From Comamonadaceae bacterium (GTDB lineage: Bacteria; Pseudomonadota; Gammaproteobacteria; Burkholderiales; Burkholderiaceae), in assembly GCA_947505915.1 (NCBI GenBank), contig CANNNH010000043.1, positions 1-9,885 of the forward strand: a stretch of DNA of 9,885 nucleotides. The letters are read 5' to 3'. Position numbers and translations under genes: made by a program. The notes under the pieces are model-generated. The model did no database searches. It was not told where the DNA came from and worked only from the letters and a program-made list of their open reading frames with translations. How positions within the stretch are numbered: position 1 is the first letter of the stretch; the number at the start of each line of letters is the position of its first letter. Below are positions 1-8,218 of the stretch, one piece after another.

Positions 1-235
1 CTGACCGGCTGCCGAGCCTGATGGTTAAAGATCGACCGACCGCTACTGGCAGAAAGCCCACAAATGACTGCGGGACACGACCGGCAGCAACCGCTACAAA
101 CAAGTCAACGTCTTAAAAGATGTGACCGGCTGCAATGGGTCGGAAGCTGGCATTGGACCGGCTTGGGACGAGCGACAGCAACCAGCCTTTACAGGGCATG
201 AGCCACAAACGCTCCTACCCCAACACCCATCACGC
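1..235. other. Intergenic stretch with degenerate GACCGGC-type words, no gene
   Basis: I see no convincing coding frame here on either strand. The stretch holds recurring short words: TGACCGGCTGC occurs at about 2-12 and again at about 122-132, and related pieces such as GACCGGCAGCAACCGCTAC and GCGACAGCAACCAG lie between and after them. Similar words occur in the gap at about 8300-8390. From memory, degenerate sequences of this kind are common between genes of beta- and gammaproteobacteria, where they look like decayed dispersed repeats. No function can be read from the sequence. Confidence 0.4.
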
Positions 236-528
236 TTACCCCGCCTGCATGGGCTGTGCGTGGAGCTGGATGCCCAGCGCCGCCGTGACTTTCAGGATCG
301 TGGCAAAGCTGGGGTTGCCCTCCCCTGACAACGCCTTGTAGAGGCTGTCCCTGCCCAGGCCCGTACGCGCGAAAGTTGCGACATGCCCTTGGCCCGGGCA
401 ATGGTGCCCAGGGCCTTGGCAGCATCATCCCCTGCCTCTTGCAGGCAGGCCTCCATATAGAGCGCCATGTCCTCTTCGGTCTTGAGGTGTTGGGCGCTGT
501 CCCATTTCCGCAGTTTGAGTGCAGTCAT
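236..528 (-). pseudogene. Frameshifted HigA/HI1420-type antitoxin gene (toxin partner absent)
   Basis: The ATG at 528 has a good ribosome binding site, AAGGGG at 535-540. The first ~54 codons read as an addiction-module antidote protein of the HI1420/HigA class (MTALKLRKWDSAQHLKTEED, then the helix-turn-helix lead-in ARAKGMSQLSR). At about 363-369 the frame is lost. One added base there restores SRxTGLGRDSLYKALSGEGN and a normal C-terminus (ALGIQLHAQPMQAG) ending at the TAA at 236-238, giving about 97 residues, normal for the family. It is therefore a one-base deletion or a sequencing error. From memory, family members read DDAAFIAKALG where this one reads DDAAKALG, so three residues may also be missing in frame. 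In this family the toxin gene normally lies just upstream; the space up to 623 is too short and holds none. The antitoxin is an orphan and probably dead. The family call is confident; true pseudogene status depends on the reads. Confidence 0.75.
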
Positions 529-572
529 CGGTTACCCCTTCAGTTGGCGCATAGATCGTTTTTATGGCGCTC

Positions 573-590
573 TGTATCCATTGAGATACA
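573..590. promoter_or_regulatory. Palindromic operator TGTATC-N6-GATACA upstream of the antitoxin remnant
   Basis: The 18-bp site reads TGTATCCATTGAGATACA, with perfect 6-bp arms around a 6-bp centre. It lies 44 bp upstream of the antitoxin ATG. On the minus strand a possible -35 (TGGACA, at 595-600) sits 16 bp before the GATACA-like hexamer inside the palindrome, so a bound antitoxin would cover the promoter. Antitoxins of this helix-turn-helix class normally repress their own operon through such an inverted repeat. The repeat is seen directly; its role as this gene's operator is inferred from position. Confidence 0.5.
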
Positions 591-602
591 TTGCTGTCCA
601 TG

Positions 603-623
603 CCGCCAAGCGGTGAAGCGGGT

Positions 624-632
<9 letters not shown>
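603..632. terminator. Two adjacent hairpins at the end of the acyl-CoA dehydrogenase gene
   Basis: A perfect 7-bp inverted repeat, GCGGGTT-C-AACCCGC (618-632), has the TGA stop codon of the dehydrogenase gene (624-626) at its centre. Beyond it is CCGC-CAA-GCGG (603-613). Together they could fold in the 3' end of the operon message and mark its end. No U-run follows on the minus strand, so this is not a classic intrinsic terminator; it may instead protect the 3' end or act with Rho. Confidence 0.3.
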
Positions 633-2444
<1,812 letters not shown>

Positions 2445-2446
2445 GC

Positions 2447-3757
2447 TCATTTCTCCAGAATGGCCACGACGCCCTGGCCGCCAGCGGCGCAGATGGAAAT
2501 CAAACCGCGCCCGCTGCCTTTTTGCGCGAGCAGCTTGGCCAGCGTGGCCACAATGCGCCCGCCGGTGGCGGCAAACGGGTGACCGGCGGCGAGCGAGCTG
2601 CCGTTCACATTGAGTTTGCTGCGGTCAATGGCGCCCAGCGGCTGCGCCAGGCCGAGCTTGTCGCGGCAAAACGCCGGGTCTTCCCACGCCTGCAGGGTGC
2701 ACAGCACCTGGGCGGCAAAGGCTTCGTGGATTTCATAAAAGTCGAAGTCCTGCAGCGTCAACCCAGCGCGCGCCAGCATGCGCGGCACGGCGTAGGCGGG
2801 GGCCATCAGCAGGCCTTCTTTCTTGGCCGGGTCGGGGTTGAAAAAGTCCACCGCCGCCACCTCGCTGAACGTGAGGTAGGCCAGCACCGGCAGACCACGC
2901 TCGGCCGCCCAGGCTTCGCTGGCCAGCAGCACGGCCGAGGCGCCATCGGTCAGCGGTGTGGCGTTGCCTGCCGTCAGCGTGCCCTGGCCGGGCGCCACCT
3001 TGCGGTCGAAAACCGGCTTGAGCTTGGCCAGCTGTTCAGCGTTCAGGCCCTGGCGCAGGTTGTTGTCCTGCTTCACGCCCAGGAAGGGCGTCATCAGGTC
3101 GACAAAGAAACCTTCGCCATAGGCGCGCGCCAGGTTGTGGTGGCTTTGCAGGGCCAGGGCATCTTGCGCTTCGCGCGTGATGCCCCATTCGCGGGCCATG
3201 AGTTCGGCGTGTTCGCCCATCGACAGGCCGGTACGCGGCTCGCCGTTGCGCGGCAGCTCGGGCTGGAAGAACTGCCCCGGGCGGATGCGCAGCGCCCGCT
3301 GCAGGCGCTGCCAGGGGCTGCGCGCGCGCGAAACATCGAGCAGGGTGCGGCGCAGTTGGTCATTGACGGCGATGGGCGCGTCCGAGGTGGTGTCCACCCC
3401 GCCGGCCACGCCGCATTCGATCTGGCCCACCGCAATTTTGTGCGCCACCAGCATGGCGGCCTCCAGCCCGGTGCCGCAAGCCTGCTGCAGGTCGAAGGCC
3501 GGGGTCTCGGGCGAGAGCGTGGTGGAGAGCACGGCTTCGCGCACCAGGTTGAAGTCGCGCGAATGCTTCATCACCGCGCCTGCGGCCACGTCGCCCAGGC
3601 GCTGGCCATGCAGGTTGAAGCGGTCCACCAGGCCTTGCAGCGTGGCCGTGAGCATATCGAGGTTGGAGGCGCGGCTGTAGGCGGTGTTGGAGCGCGCAAA
3701 CGGGATGCGGTTGCCACCCACGATGGCGACGCGACGGAGGGTGCTGTTGGGGGTCAT
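2447..3757 (-). CDS. fadI: FadI-type acetyl-CoA C-acyltransferase (thiolase)
   Basis: Thiolase that cleaves 3-ketoacyl-CoA with CoA to acetyl-CoA and a shortened acyl-CoA, closing the cycle; the reaction is reversible. The 436-residue length equals, as I recall it, that of E. coli FadI. Catalytic elements are the nucleophile Cys94 in QQACGTGLEA, His344 in YEIHEAFAAQ (HEAF in place of NEAF is typical of the FadI/trifunctional-beta branch), His393 in AAGHPFAATG, and the second Cys423 in SICAAGGQG. The start at 3757 (MTPNSTLRRVAIVGG) puts the first beta strand at the normal distance; the open frame runs on upstream, but that part reads as the hydratase gene in another frame. It starts 8 nt after the hydratase stop without a strong ribosome binding site, suggesting coupling. 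It pairs by context with the dehydrogenase, hydratase and FabG-type enzyme, the same set as mycobacterial FadA2 with FadE5, HtdX and FabG4. Confidence 0.93.
   Translation of the reverse strand: MTPNSTLRRVAIVGGNRIPFARSNTAYSRASNLDMLTATLQGLVDRFNLHGQRLGDVAAGAVMKHSRDFNLVREAVLSTTLSPETPAFDLQQACGTGLEAAMLVAHKIAVGQIECGVAGGVDTTSDAPIAVNDQLRRTLLDVSRARSPWQRLQRALRIRPGQFFQPELPRNGEPRTGLSMGEHAELMAREWGITREAQDALALQSHHNLARAYGEGFFVDLMTPFLGVKQDNNLRQGLNAEQLAKLKPVFDRKVAPGQGTLTAGNATPLTDGASAVLLASEAWAAERGLPVLAYLTFSEVAAVDFFNPDPAKKEGLLMAPAYAVPRMLARAGLTLQDFDFYEIHEAFAAQVLCTLQAWEDPAFCRDKLGLAQPLGAIDRSKLNVNGSSLAAGHPFAATGGRIVATLAKLLAQKGSGRGLISICAAGGQGVVAILEK
2453..2456 (-). promoter_or_regulatory. Ribosome binding site that decides the dehydrogenase start
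   Basis: GGAG on the minus strand lies inside the last codons of the thiolase gene. Spacing is 2 nt to the first ATG (2450) and 8 nt to the second (2444), so the second fits normal initiation. Ribosomes finishing the thiolase at 2447 would re-initiate next to it, which couples the two proteins. Confidence 0.5.
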
Positions 3758-3765
3758 GGTGGGGC

Positions 3766-4680
3766 TCAGGAAATGGTGGGTTGATGCGCGGGTTCGGCGC
3801 GGAGTTCGGAACGCAGATGGACCTGCTCGCCGCGTGCGTCGCGCACCTCGAACACGGTCTGGCCTGTACTGGCCTGCGCCTGCCAGAGCGAGGCGCGTGT
3901 CGGCAGCAGCACGGGCCGCTTGAACACGGTGGTGAGCGAAGCGGCTTGCAGCACAGTGGCCGGCGCGGCGGCTTGCAACAGGGCCAGCGCGCGCGCCTGC
4001 GTCCACAGGCCATGCGCGATGGCGCGCGGAAAGCCGAACAAGCGCGCGCTCAGCGCCGACAGGTGGATGGGGTTGTAGTCGCCCGACACCGGGGCGTAGC
4101 GGCGGCCGGTGTCGGCGGGGGCGTCGAATGCACCGGCCTGGGTCAGGGCGAGTTCCGGCCCCACGGCGCCGTTGAACGGTGCGCCCACGGGCGACTTCAC
4201 GCCCAGGCGCAGCAGGGTTTGTGTGGCCTGCCAGACGCATTGGCCATCGCCCTCGCCATCTGACTCGCGTAGCACGCGCAGGTGCAGCGTGAACACCTGC
4301 CCCTTGTCGTGCGCCAGCAGCTCGCCGCTGCTCAGCTCCACCCGCACCGCATCGCCTGCGGCCAGCGGCGCATGCTGGGTGATGGCGTTGGCCAGGTGCA
4401 CCGTGCCCATGGCAGGCCAGGGGCAGGCGGGCGAAGTCATGTAGGTCATGACCAGGGGGAAAGTCAGCATCTGCGGGTAGGTGAGCGGCGCTTGCGCACT
4501 CGGGGCAAAACCGCAGACCTCGGCGTAACGCGCCAGGTGCGCGGCGTCGACCACGACGCGCGGCAGCACCAGCGTGACCGGGGCCAGCGCGCGCACCGGC
4601 CCGGGGCGCTTGAAACTGCTGGCCAGCGCACGGGCCAAGTTGCTCAGCGTGCTGGCGGGTGTGATGTTCTGGCGCTGCAC
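3766..4680 (-). CDS. MaoC-type (hydratase 2) enoyl-CoA hydratase, HtdX-like
   Basis: Double-hotdog enzyme expected to interconvert trans-2-enoyl-CoA and (R)-3-hydroxyacyl-CoA. The 304-residue reading has an N-terminal hotdog half (LTYPQMLTFPLVM near 66-78, AMGTVHLAN near 90-98) and a C-terminal half with the hydratase-2 signature SGDYNPIHLS, giving catalytic Asp201 and His206, followed by GFPRAIAHGLWTQA (His223). I chose the GTG at 4680 because it comes 1 nt after the preceding gene's TAA (TAAGGTG) with G-rich sequence upstream; an ATG at 4728 in the same frame would overlap the neighbour by 47 nt and add residues unlike the family. The gene lies between the FabG-type and thiolase genes. The family also includes dehydratases working on acyl-ACP and hydratases supplying polyhydroxyalkanoate synthesis, but the neighbouring dehydrogenase and thiolase favour a CoA-dependent cycle. 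Confidence 0.88.
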   Translation of the reverse strand: MQRQNITPASTLSNLARALASSFKRPGPVRALAPVTLVLPRVVVDAAHLARYAEVCGFAPSAQAPLTYPQMLTFPLVMTYMTSPACPWPAMGTVHLANAITQHAPLAAGDAVRVELSSGELLAHDKGQVFTLHLRVLRESDGEGDGQCVWQATQTLLRLGVKSPVGAPFNGAVGPELALTQAGAFDAPADTGRRYAPVSGDYNPIHLSALSARLFGFPRAIAHGLWTQARALALLQAAAPATVLQAASLTTVFKRPVLLPTRASLWQAQASTGQTVFEVRDARGEQVHLRSELRAEPAHQPTIS

Positions 4681-4681
4681 C

Positions 4682-6082
4682 TTAAGCCCCCAGCAGGCTT
4701 TGGCCGCACACGCGCACCACCTGCCCATTCACGCCCTGCGAGGCGGGGCTGAGCAGCCAGGCGATGGTTTCGGCCACATCGACCGGCTGGCCGCCCTGCC
4801 CCATGGAATTCATGCGCCGGCCGGCTTCGCGGATGGCCAGCGGGATGGCGGCGGTCATTTGCGTTTCGATGAAGCCCGGCGCCACCGCGTTGATGGCCAT
4901 GCCGCGGGGCAGGCGCGGCGCCTGGCTGTGCACCAGGCCGATCACGCCAGCCTTGGAAAACGCGTAGTTGGTCTGCCCCAGGTTGCCGGCAATGCCCGAG
5001 ATGGACGACACGCACACCAGCCGTGCCTGGGGTTGGAGCGCGCCCCGCTCCAGCAAGGCCTGGTTGATCGCCTGCTGCGCCACCAGGTTGACCTGCACCA
5101 GCGTCTGCCACAGGTGCGGCGGCATCTTGGCGATGGTCTTGTCGCGGGTGATGCCGGCGTTGTGCACCACGCCGTCCCAGCCGCCGTCAGCCAGGGCCGC
5201 CTGGGCGATCTGCCCGGCGGCCGCCGGATCGGCAATGTCGAGCGCCAGCGCGCGGCCCTGCAGCCGCTCGGCCACGGCCTGCAAGGCGTCCTGGGCCTGC
5301 GGCACGTCCAGACAGACCACCTGGGCGCCATCGCGCGCCAGGGTTTCGGCAATGGCCGCGCCAATGCCGCGCGCCGCGCCGGTCACCAAAATCTTTTTGC
5401 CCGCCAGCGGCTGCACCCAGTCGCTCGGGGCCGGGGCCTCAAAGGGTGCCAGCCGCACCACCTGGCCCGACACATAGGCGCTGCGCGGCGACAAAAAGAA
5501 GCGCAGTGTGCCTTCGAGTTGCGCCTCGGCTCCCGGCGCCACATAGACCAGTTGCACCGCAATGCCGCGCTTGACCTCCTTGGCCAGCGATTTCACAAAA
5601 CCTTCCAGAGCGCGCTGTACCGTGGCCTGCTCGGCAACCGGGCAGGCTTCGGGCGGGCGGCCCAGCACCAGCACGCGGCCGCAGCTTTGCAGTGAGCGCA
5701 CCGCGTCGTGGAAGCACTGGTACAGCGCCTCGGCCTGGGCCACGGTGGCCAGGCCGGTGGCGTCAAACACCACGGCCTTGAGGGGACCGCCCGGCTGCTC
5801 GCCGGTGCTCCACAGCCCGCTCATCAAGCCGGCCTGGTTGGCCATCGCGGTCCAGCCCTGCACGCTGCGGTGCGCCACGGTGGCGGCCCGCATGGCGCGG
5901 AAGGCAGCCAGCAGCGCGGGCAGCAGTTCGGGCGTACCACCGGCGCCGACCAGCACGTCGCCAGCAACCACCGGTTGGCCGGCTTCGAACCGCTCGAGCG
6001 GCACGGGACGCGGCAGGCCCAGCATGCCGGCCAGGCGCGCGCCAAAGGCCGAGTTGGCAAAGTTGAGGTAAGCGTCGGACAT
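4682..6082 (-). CDS. fabG: High-molecular-weight FabG-type 3-oxoacyl reductase / 3-hydroxyacyl dehydrogenase
   Basis: Short-chain dehydrogenase of 466 residues, about twice normal FabG length and close to mycobacterial FabG4. Residues 1-220 form a weakly conserved Rossmann-like domain without a recognisable cofactor site. Residues 225-466 form a full FabG domain: TGAARGIG (234-241) for nucleotide binding, HNAG (307-310, NNAG in most relatives), and the tetrad Asn332, Ser360, Tyr373 and Lys377 (YAFSK). In the operon it would convert (R)-3-hydroxyacyl-CoA to 3-ketoacyl-CoA, or the reverse; FabG4 is recalled as NADH-dependent. LDV after the second strand (258-260) places an Asp where NAD(H) enzymes often have one, which fits NADH use. 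The ATG at 6082 is preceded by AAAGGAG (6091-6097), so this start is firm although the frame is open much further upstream. It is the first gene of the operon, with a TetR-type gene divergent to it. Confidence 0.9.
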   Translation of the reverse strand: MSDAYLNFANSAFGARLAGMLGLPRPVPLERFEAGQPVVAGDVLVGAGGTPELLPALLAAFRAMRAATVAHRSVQGWTAMANQAGLMSGLWSTGEQPGGPLKAVVFDATGLATVAQAEALYQCFHDAVRSLQSCGRVLVLGRPPEACPVAEQATVQRALEGFVKSLAKEVKRGIAVQLVYVAPGAEAQLEGTLRFFLSPRSAYVSGQVVRLAPFEAPAPSDWVQPLAGKKILVTGAARGIGAAIAETLARDGAQVVCLDVPQAQDALQAVAERLQGRALALDIADPAAAGQIAQAALADGGWDGVVHNAGITRDKTIAKMPPHLWQTLVQVNLVAQQAINQALLERGALQPQARLVCVSSISGIAGNLGQTNYAFSKAGVIGLVHSQAPRLPRGMAINAVAPGFIETQMTAAIPLAIREAGRRMNSMGQGGQPVDVAETIAWLLSPASQGVNGQVVRVCGQSLLGA

Positions 6083-6110
6083 GGACAGGGCTCCTTTGTT
6101 TGTGTACGAT
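6082..6110 (+). promoter_or_regulatory. Likely promoter of the TetR-type gene
   Basis: TGGACA (6082-6087, five of six matches to TTGACA) is separated by exactly 17 bp from TACGAT (6105-6110, four of six matches to TATAAT). The -10 lies inside the 16-bp palindrome. The -35 begins at the start-codon edge of the divergent gene, so transcription would begin near 6117 and the leader would be about 29 nt. Confidence 0.5.
6091..6097 (-). promoter_or_regulatory. Strong ribosome binding site of the FabG-type gene
   Basis: AAAGGAG on the minus strand lies 8 nt before the ATG at 6082. It fixes the start against a frame that stays open for more than 1 kb upstream, through the divergent regulator gene. 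Confidence 0.8.
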
Positions 6111-6117
6111 CGTACAC
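6102..6117. promoter_or_regulatory. Operator palindrome between the divergent genes
   Basis: GTGTACGATCGTACAC is a perfect 16-bp palindrome, 28 bp before the TetR-type ATG and 19 bp before the FabG-type ATG. A perfect palindrome between a TetR-family gene and a divergent operon is the usual regulator binding site. TACGAT within it fits as the -10 hexamer on both strands, so binding would block both promoters. The GTACA-rich half-site is in keeping with what I recall of FabR-class sites, but that comparison is from memory. Confidence 0.75.
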
Positions 6118-6137
6118 CGAAAAACCCAAACCGCCAA
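6109..6137 (-). promoter_or_regulatory. Likely promoter of the four-gene operon
   Basis: On the minus strand TTGGCG (6132-6137) is followed after 17 bp by TACGAT (6109-6114), which lies inside the palindrome. Transcription would start near 6102, leaving a leader of about 20 nt that carries the AAAGGAG ribosome binding site. Confidence 0.5.
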
Positions 6138-6145
6138 ATCCGTCC

Positions 6146-6823
6146 ATGCCGAACGCCCGTCCCGACACCCCCGCCCCCGCCACGCCCGAGCCGCCGCTGA
6201 GCCGGCAAGACCGCAAGGACCTGACCCGCCAAAGCCTGGTGCAGGCCGCGCTGCGGTTGATCGGCGAGGGACGCAGCTTCACCAGCCTGGGCATCCGCGA
6301 GATCGCGCGCGAGGCCGGCATGGTGCCCAATGCGTTTTACCGGCACTTTCGCAGCCCAGACGAGCTGGGCCTGAGCCTGGTGGACGAGGTGGGGGCCACG
6401 CTTCGCGGCCTGCTGCGCCAGGCGCGCCAGCCGAGTTCGGCCCAGACCAGCGTGGTGCGCCAGTCGGTGCAGGTGTACCTGCAGTACGTGCGCGACAACC
6501 GGGTGCTGTTCCGCTTCATCTCGAGCGAGCGCGCGGGTGGCAGCCGGGTGCTGCGGCTGGCGATCCGCCACGAGGTGCAGCGTTTTGTGGACGACACGGC
6601 ACGCGACCTGGCGCCGCTGGAGGCCTACCAGGGCCTGTCGCAGGCCAGCCTGCACATGGTCTGCGGCCTGATGGTCAACACCCTGCTGGCCGCCGCCCCC
6701 GAGGTTCTGGATCTGCCCGCCGACGAGCCTCAGTCCGAGCAGGCGATGGTGCAGGACTTCGTGCAGCAGTTGCAGATCATCTTGCTGGGCGCGGCCAGCT
6801 GGCGCGAGGCAGAGCGGCGCTGA
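6146..6823 (+). CDS. FabR-like TetR-family regulator of the fatty-acid operon
   Basis: DNA-binding repressor of 225 residues. The N-terminal helix-turn-helix reads FTSLGIREIAREAG then PNAFYRHFRSPDELGLSLVDE (about 45-82), very close to E. coli FabR in the same region (SLREVAREAG, SFYRHFRDVDELGLTMVDE). The rest (LRGLLRQARQ, VLFRFISSERAGGSRVLRLAIRHEVQRF) also follows FabR and should form the acyl-ligand domain. FabR senses long-chain acyl thioesters and represses unsaturated fatty-acid synthesis in E. coli; here the position implies control of the divergent beta-oxidation-type operon and of itself. The ATG at 6146 is the first reasonable start after the operator, but it has no Shine-Dalgarno sequence (upstream is CCGCCAAATCCGTCC), so translation is probably weak. 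A roughly 20-residue Pro/Ala-rich tail precedes the conserved domain. The inducing ligand is unknown. Confidence 0.88.
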   Translation: MPNARPDTPAPATPEPPLSRQDRKDLTRQSLVQAALRLIGEGRSFTSLGIREIAREAGMVPNAFYRHFRSPDELGLSLVDEVGATLRGLLRQARQPSSAQTSVVRQSVQVYLQYVRDNRVLFRFISSERAGGSRVLRLAIRHEVQRFVDDTARDLAPLEAYQGLSQASLHMVCGLMVNTLLAAAPEVLDLPADEPQSEQAMVQDFVQQLQIILLGAASWREAERR

Positions 6824-6830
6824 AGCGGCG

Positions 6831-8162
6831 GTGACTGCCAATCGGCAGCCATCCCAAGAAACCCGCCCCCAATCCGCGACAATCGATGCTCTACCGAACC
6901 ACACCCTGCAAGCCAAGACTTTCTCTCTTCTCCCCATCGCCCTGGCCATCGCTGTGGGCACCCTGTTGCCCAGCTCGGCGTCCTTCGCGGCCAAACACCC
7001 CGCTGCCGCCAAGCCTGCAGCGCACAAAAAGGCTGCGGCCGCCGCAGCCTCTGCAAACGCCCTGCCGCCTCTGGCCGCCCAGACGGCCCTGGCCGACAAC
7101 CCGCCGGCGCTGCCTGCCAAGGCCTGGCTGCTGATGGACTTTGACTCCGGCGAGGTGCTGGCTTCGGCCAACGCCGACGAGCCGCTGCCCCCCGCATCGC
7201 TGACCAAGATGATCACCAGCTACATCGTCGAGCAAGCGCTGCGCTCAGGCAAGCTCAAGCAGACCGATCTGGTCACAGTCAGCCAGAACGCCTGGTGCCG
7301 CGGTTCGGGCACCGAGTCGTGCATGTACCTGCCGCTCAATAGCCAGGCCACCGTCATTGACATCCTGCGCGGCATTGTCATCCAGTCAGGCAACGATGCC
7401 TCCAAAGCGATTGCCGAACACATGGCCGGTTCAGAGGCCGGCTTTGCCAAGCTGATGAACGCCGAGGCCCAGCGCCTTGGTATGACGTACACCCAGTTCG
7501 TCAACCCTACGGGTCTGCCCGATCCGGAGCACAAGTCCTCCGCGCGTGACCTCGCCATACTGGCGCGCGCCATCATTCGCGACAGCGCCGAGTACTACCC
7601 CATCTACGCCGAACACGATTTCAAATACAACGGCATCAAGCAAGGCAACCGCAACGCCCTGCTCTACACCGACCCCACTGTGGACGGCCTCAAGACCGGC
7701 CACACCGCTGAGGCCGGTTATTGCCTGGTCACTTCGTCCAAGCGCAACGATATGCGCTTGATCTCGGTCATCCTCAACACCCACAGCGCACAGGCACGAG
7801 CCGACCACACGCGCACGCTGCTCGGCTGGGGCTTTGGCAGCTTCGAAAAAGCTGTCCCGATCCAGCCAGGTGCAGTGGTCACAACGGCCAAGGTGAGCTT
7901 TGGCAAGGCCGACACCGTGGGTGCGGTCCTGGGCGCGCCATGGATGCTTACCGTGCCACGCGGCCAGCAGGTGCAGGCCACGGTGGAACTGAAACCGGGC
8001 CTGGAAGCGCCCGTGGCCAAGGGCGCCGTGGTCGGCAAGGTGGTCGCCACCTCGAACGGCAAGCCGCTGGGCGAAACCCCGCTCGTGGCGCAGGCCGATG
8101 TGGAGCGCGCCGGTCTGTTGCTGCGCACATGGCAGTACGTGGCCAAGTGGTTCGGCAAGTGA
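6831..8162 (+). CDS. D-alanyl-D-alanine carboxypeptidase, PBP5/6 (DacA/DacC) type
   Basis: Periplasmic enzyme that removes the terminal D-Ala from peptidoglycan pentapeptides and so limits cross-linking. Numbered from the GTG at 6831 (443 residues), it has the three motifs of a serine penicillin-binding protein: Ser123-Leu-Thr-Lys126, Ser186-Gly-Asn188 and Lys288-Thr-Gly290. A PBP5-type C-terminal beta domain follows (about 340-425), then a final amphipathic stretch (GLLLRTWQYVAKWFGK) that would anchor it to the inner membrane. The signal peptide core is LLPIALAIAVGTLLPSSASFA (33-53); after it comes an Ala/Lys/His-rich linker of about 30 residues. The start is uncertain: GTG 6831 leaves an unusually long 30-residue n-region, and an ATG at 6886 in another frame gives a better signal peptide if two bases are removed. 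It begins 7 nt after the TetR-type stop but probably has its own promoter. The paralogue (dacA, dacC or dacD) cannot be named from sequence alone. Confidence 0.93.
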   Translation: MTANRQPSQETRPQSATIDALPNHTLQAKTFSLLPIALAIAVGTLLPSSASFAAKHPAAAKPAAHKKAAAAAASANALPPLAAQTALADNPPALPAKAWLLMDFDSGEVLASANADEPLPPASLTKMITSYIVEQALRSGKLKQTDLVTVSQNAWCRGSGTESCMYLPLNSQATVIDILRGIVIQSGNDASKAIAEHMAGSEAGFAKLMNAEAQRLGMTYTQFVNPTGLPDPEHKSSARDLAILARAIIRDSAEYYPIYAEHDFKYNGIKQGNRNALLYTDPTVDGLKTGHTAEAGYCLVTSSKRNDMRLISVILNTHSAQARADHTRTLLGWGFGSFEKAVPIQPGAVVTTAKVSFGKADTVGAVLGAPWMLTVPRGQQVQATVELKPGLEAPVAKGAVVGKVVATSNGKPLGETPLVAQADVERAGLLLRTWQYVAKWFGK

Positions 8163-8192
8163 TGGCTTGAACGCAGCGGAGGGCTGACGCGG

Positions 8193-8218
8193 GGGACCTC
8201 TGCGGTCCCTTGGTTCTT
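8193..8218 (+). terminator. Rho-independent-like terminator after the carboxypeptidase gene
   Basis: GGGACC (8193-8198), loop TCTGC and GGTCCC (8204-8209) form a 6-bp GC-rich stem, followed by TTGGTTCTT. It begins 30 nt after the TGA at 8160-8162. The stem is short and the T-run is broken by two Gs and a C, so termination may be partial. Confidence 0.55.

Noticed and set aside
2522..3784. 420-codon plus-strand frame opposite the thiolase
   Set aside because: Its composition (Gly/Gln/His/Arg-rich) is typical of a mirror frame, and the minus-strand thiolase has all catalytic motifs.
3758..4240. N-terminal extension of the thiolase frame
   Set aside because: It overlaps the hydratase gene in another frame and is Arg/Pro/Ala-rich without thiolase character; the real start at 3757 follows the hydratase stop by 8 nt.
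5708..6145. Upstream extension of the TetR-type frame
   Set aside because: It runs through the operator and antisense to the FabG-type gene, with no family similarity before residue 1 of the 225-residue form.
6083..7216. N-terminal extension of the FabG-type frame across the divergent regulator
   Set aside because: The frame is open by chance through GC-rich coding sequence; the ribosome binding site at 6091-6097 and family alignment place the start at 6082.
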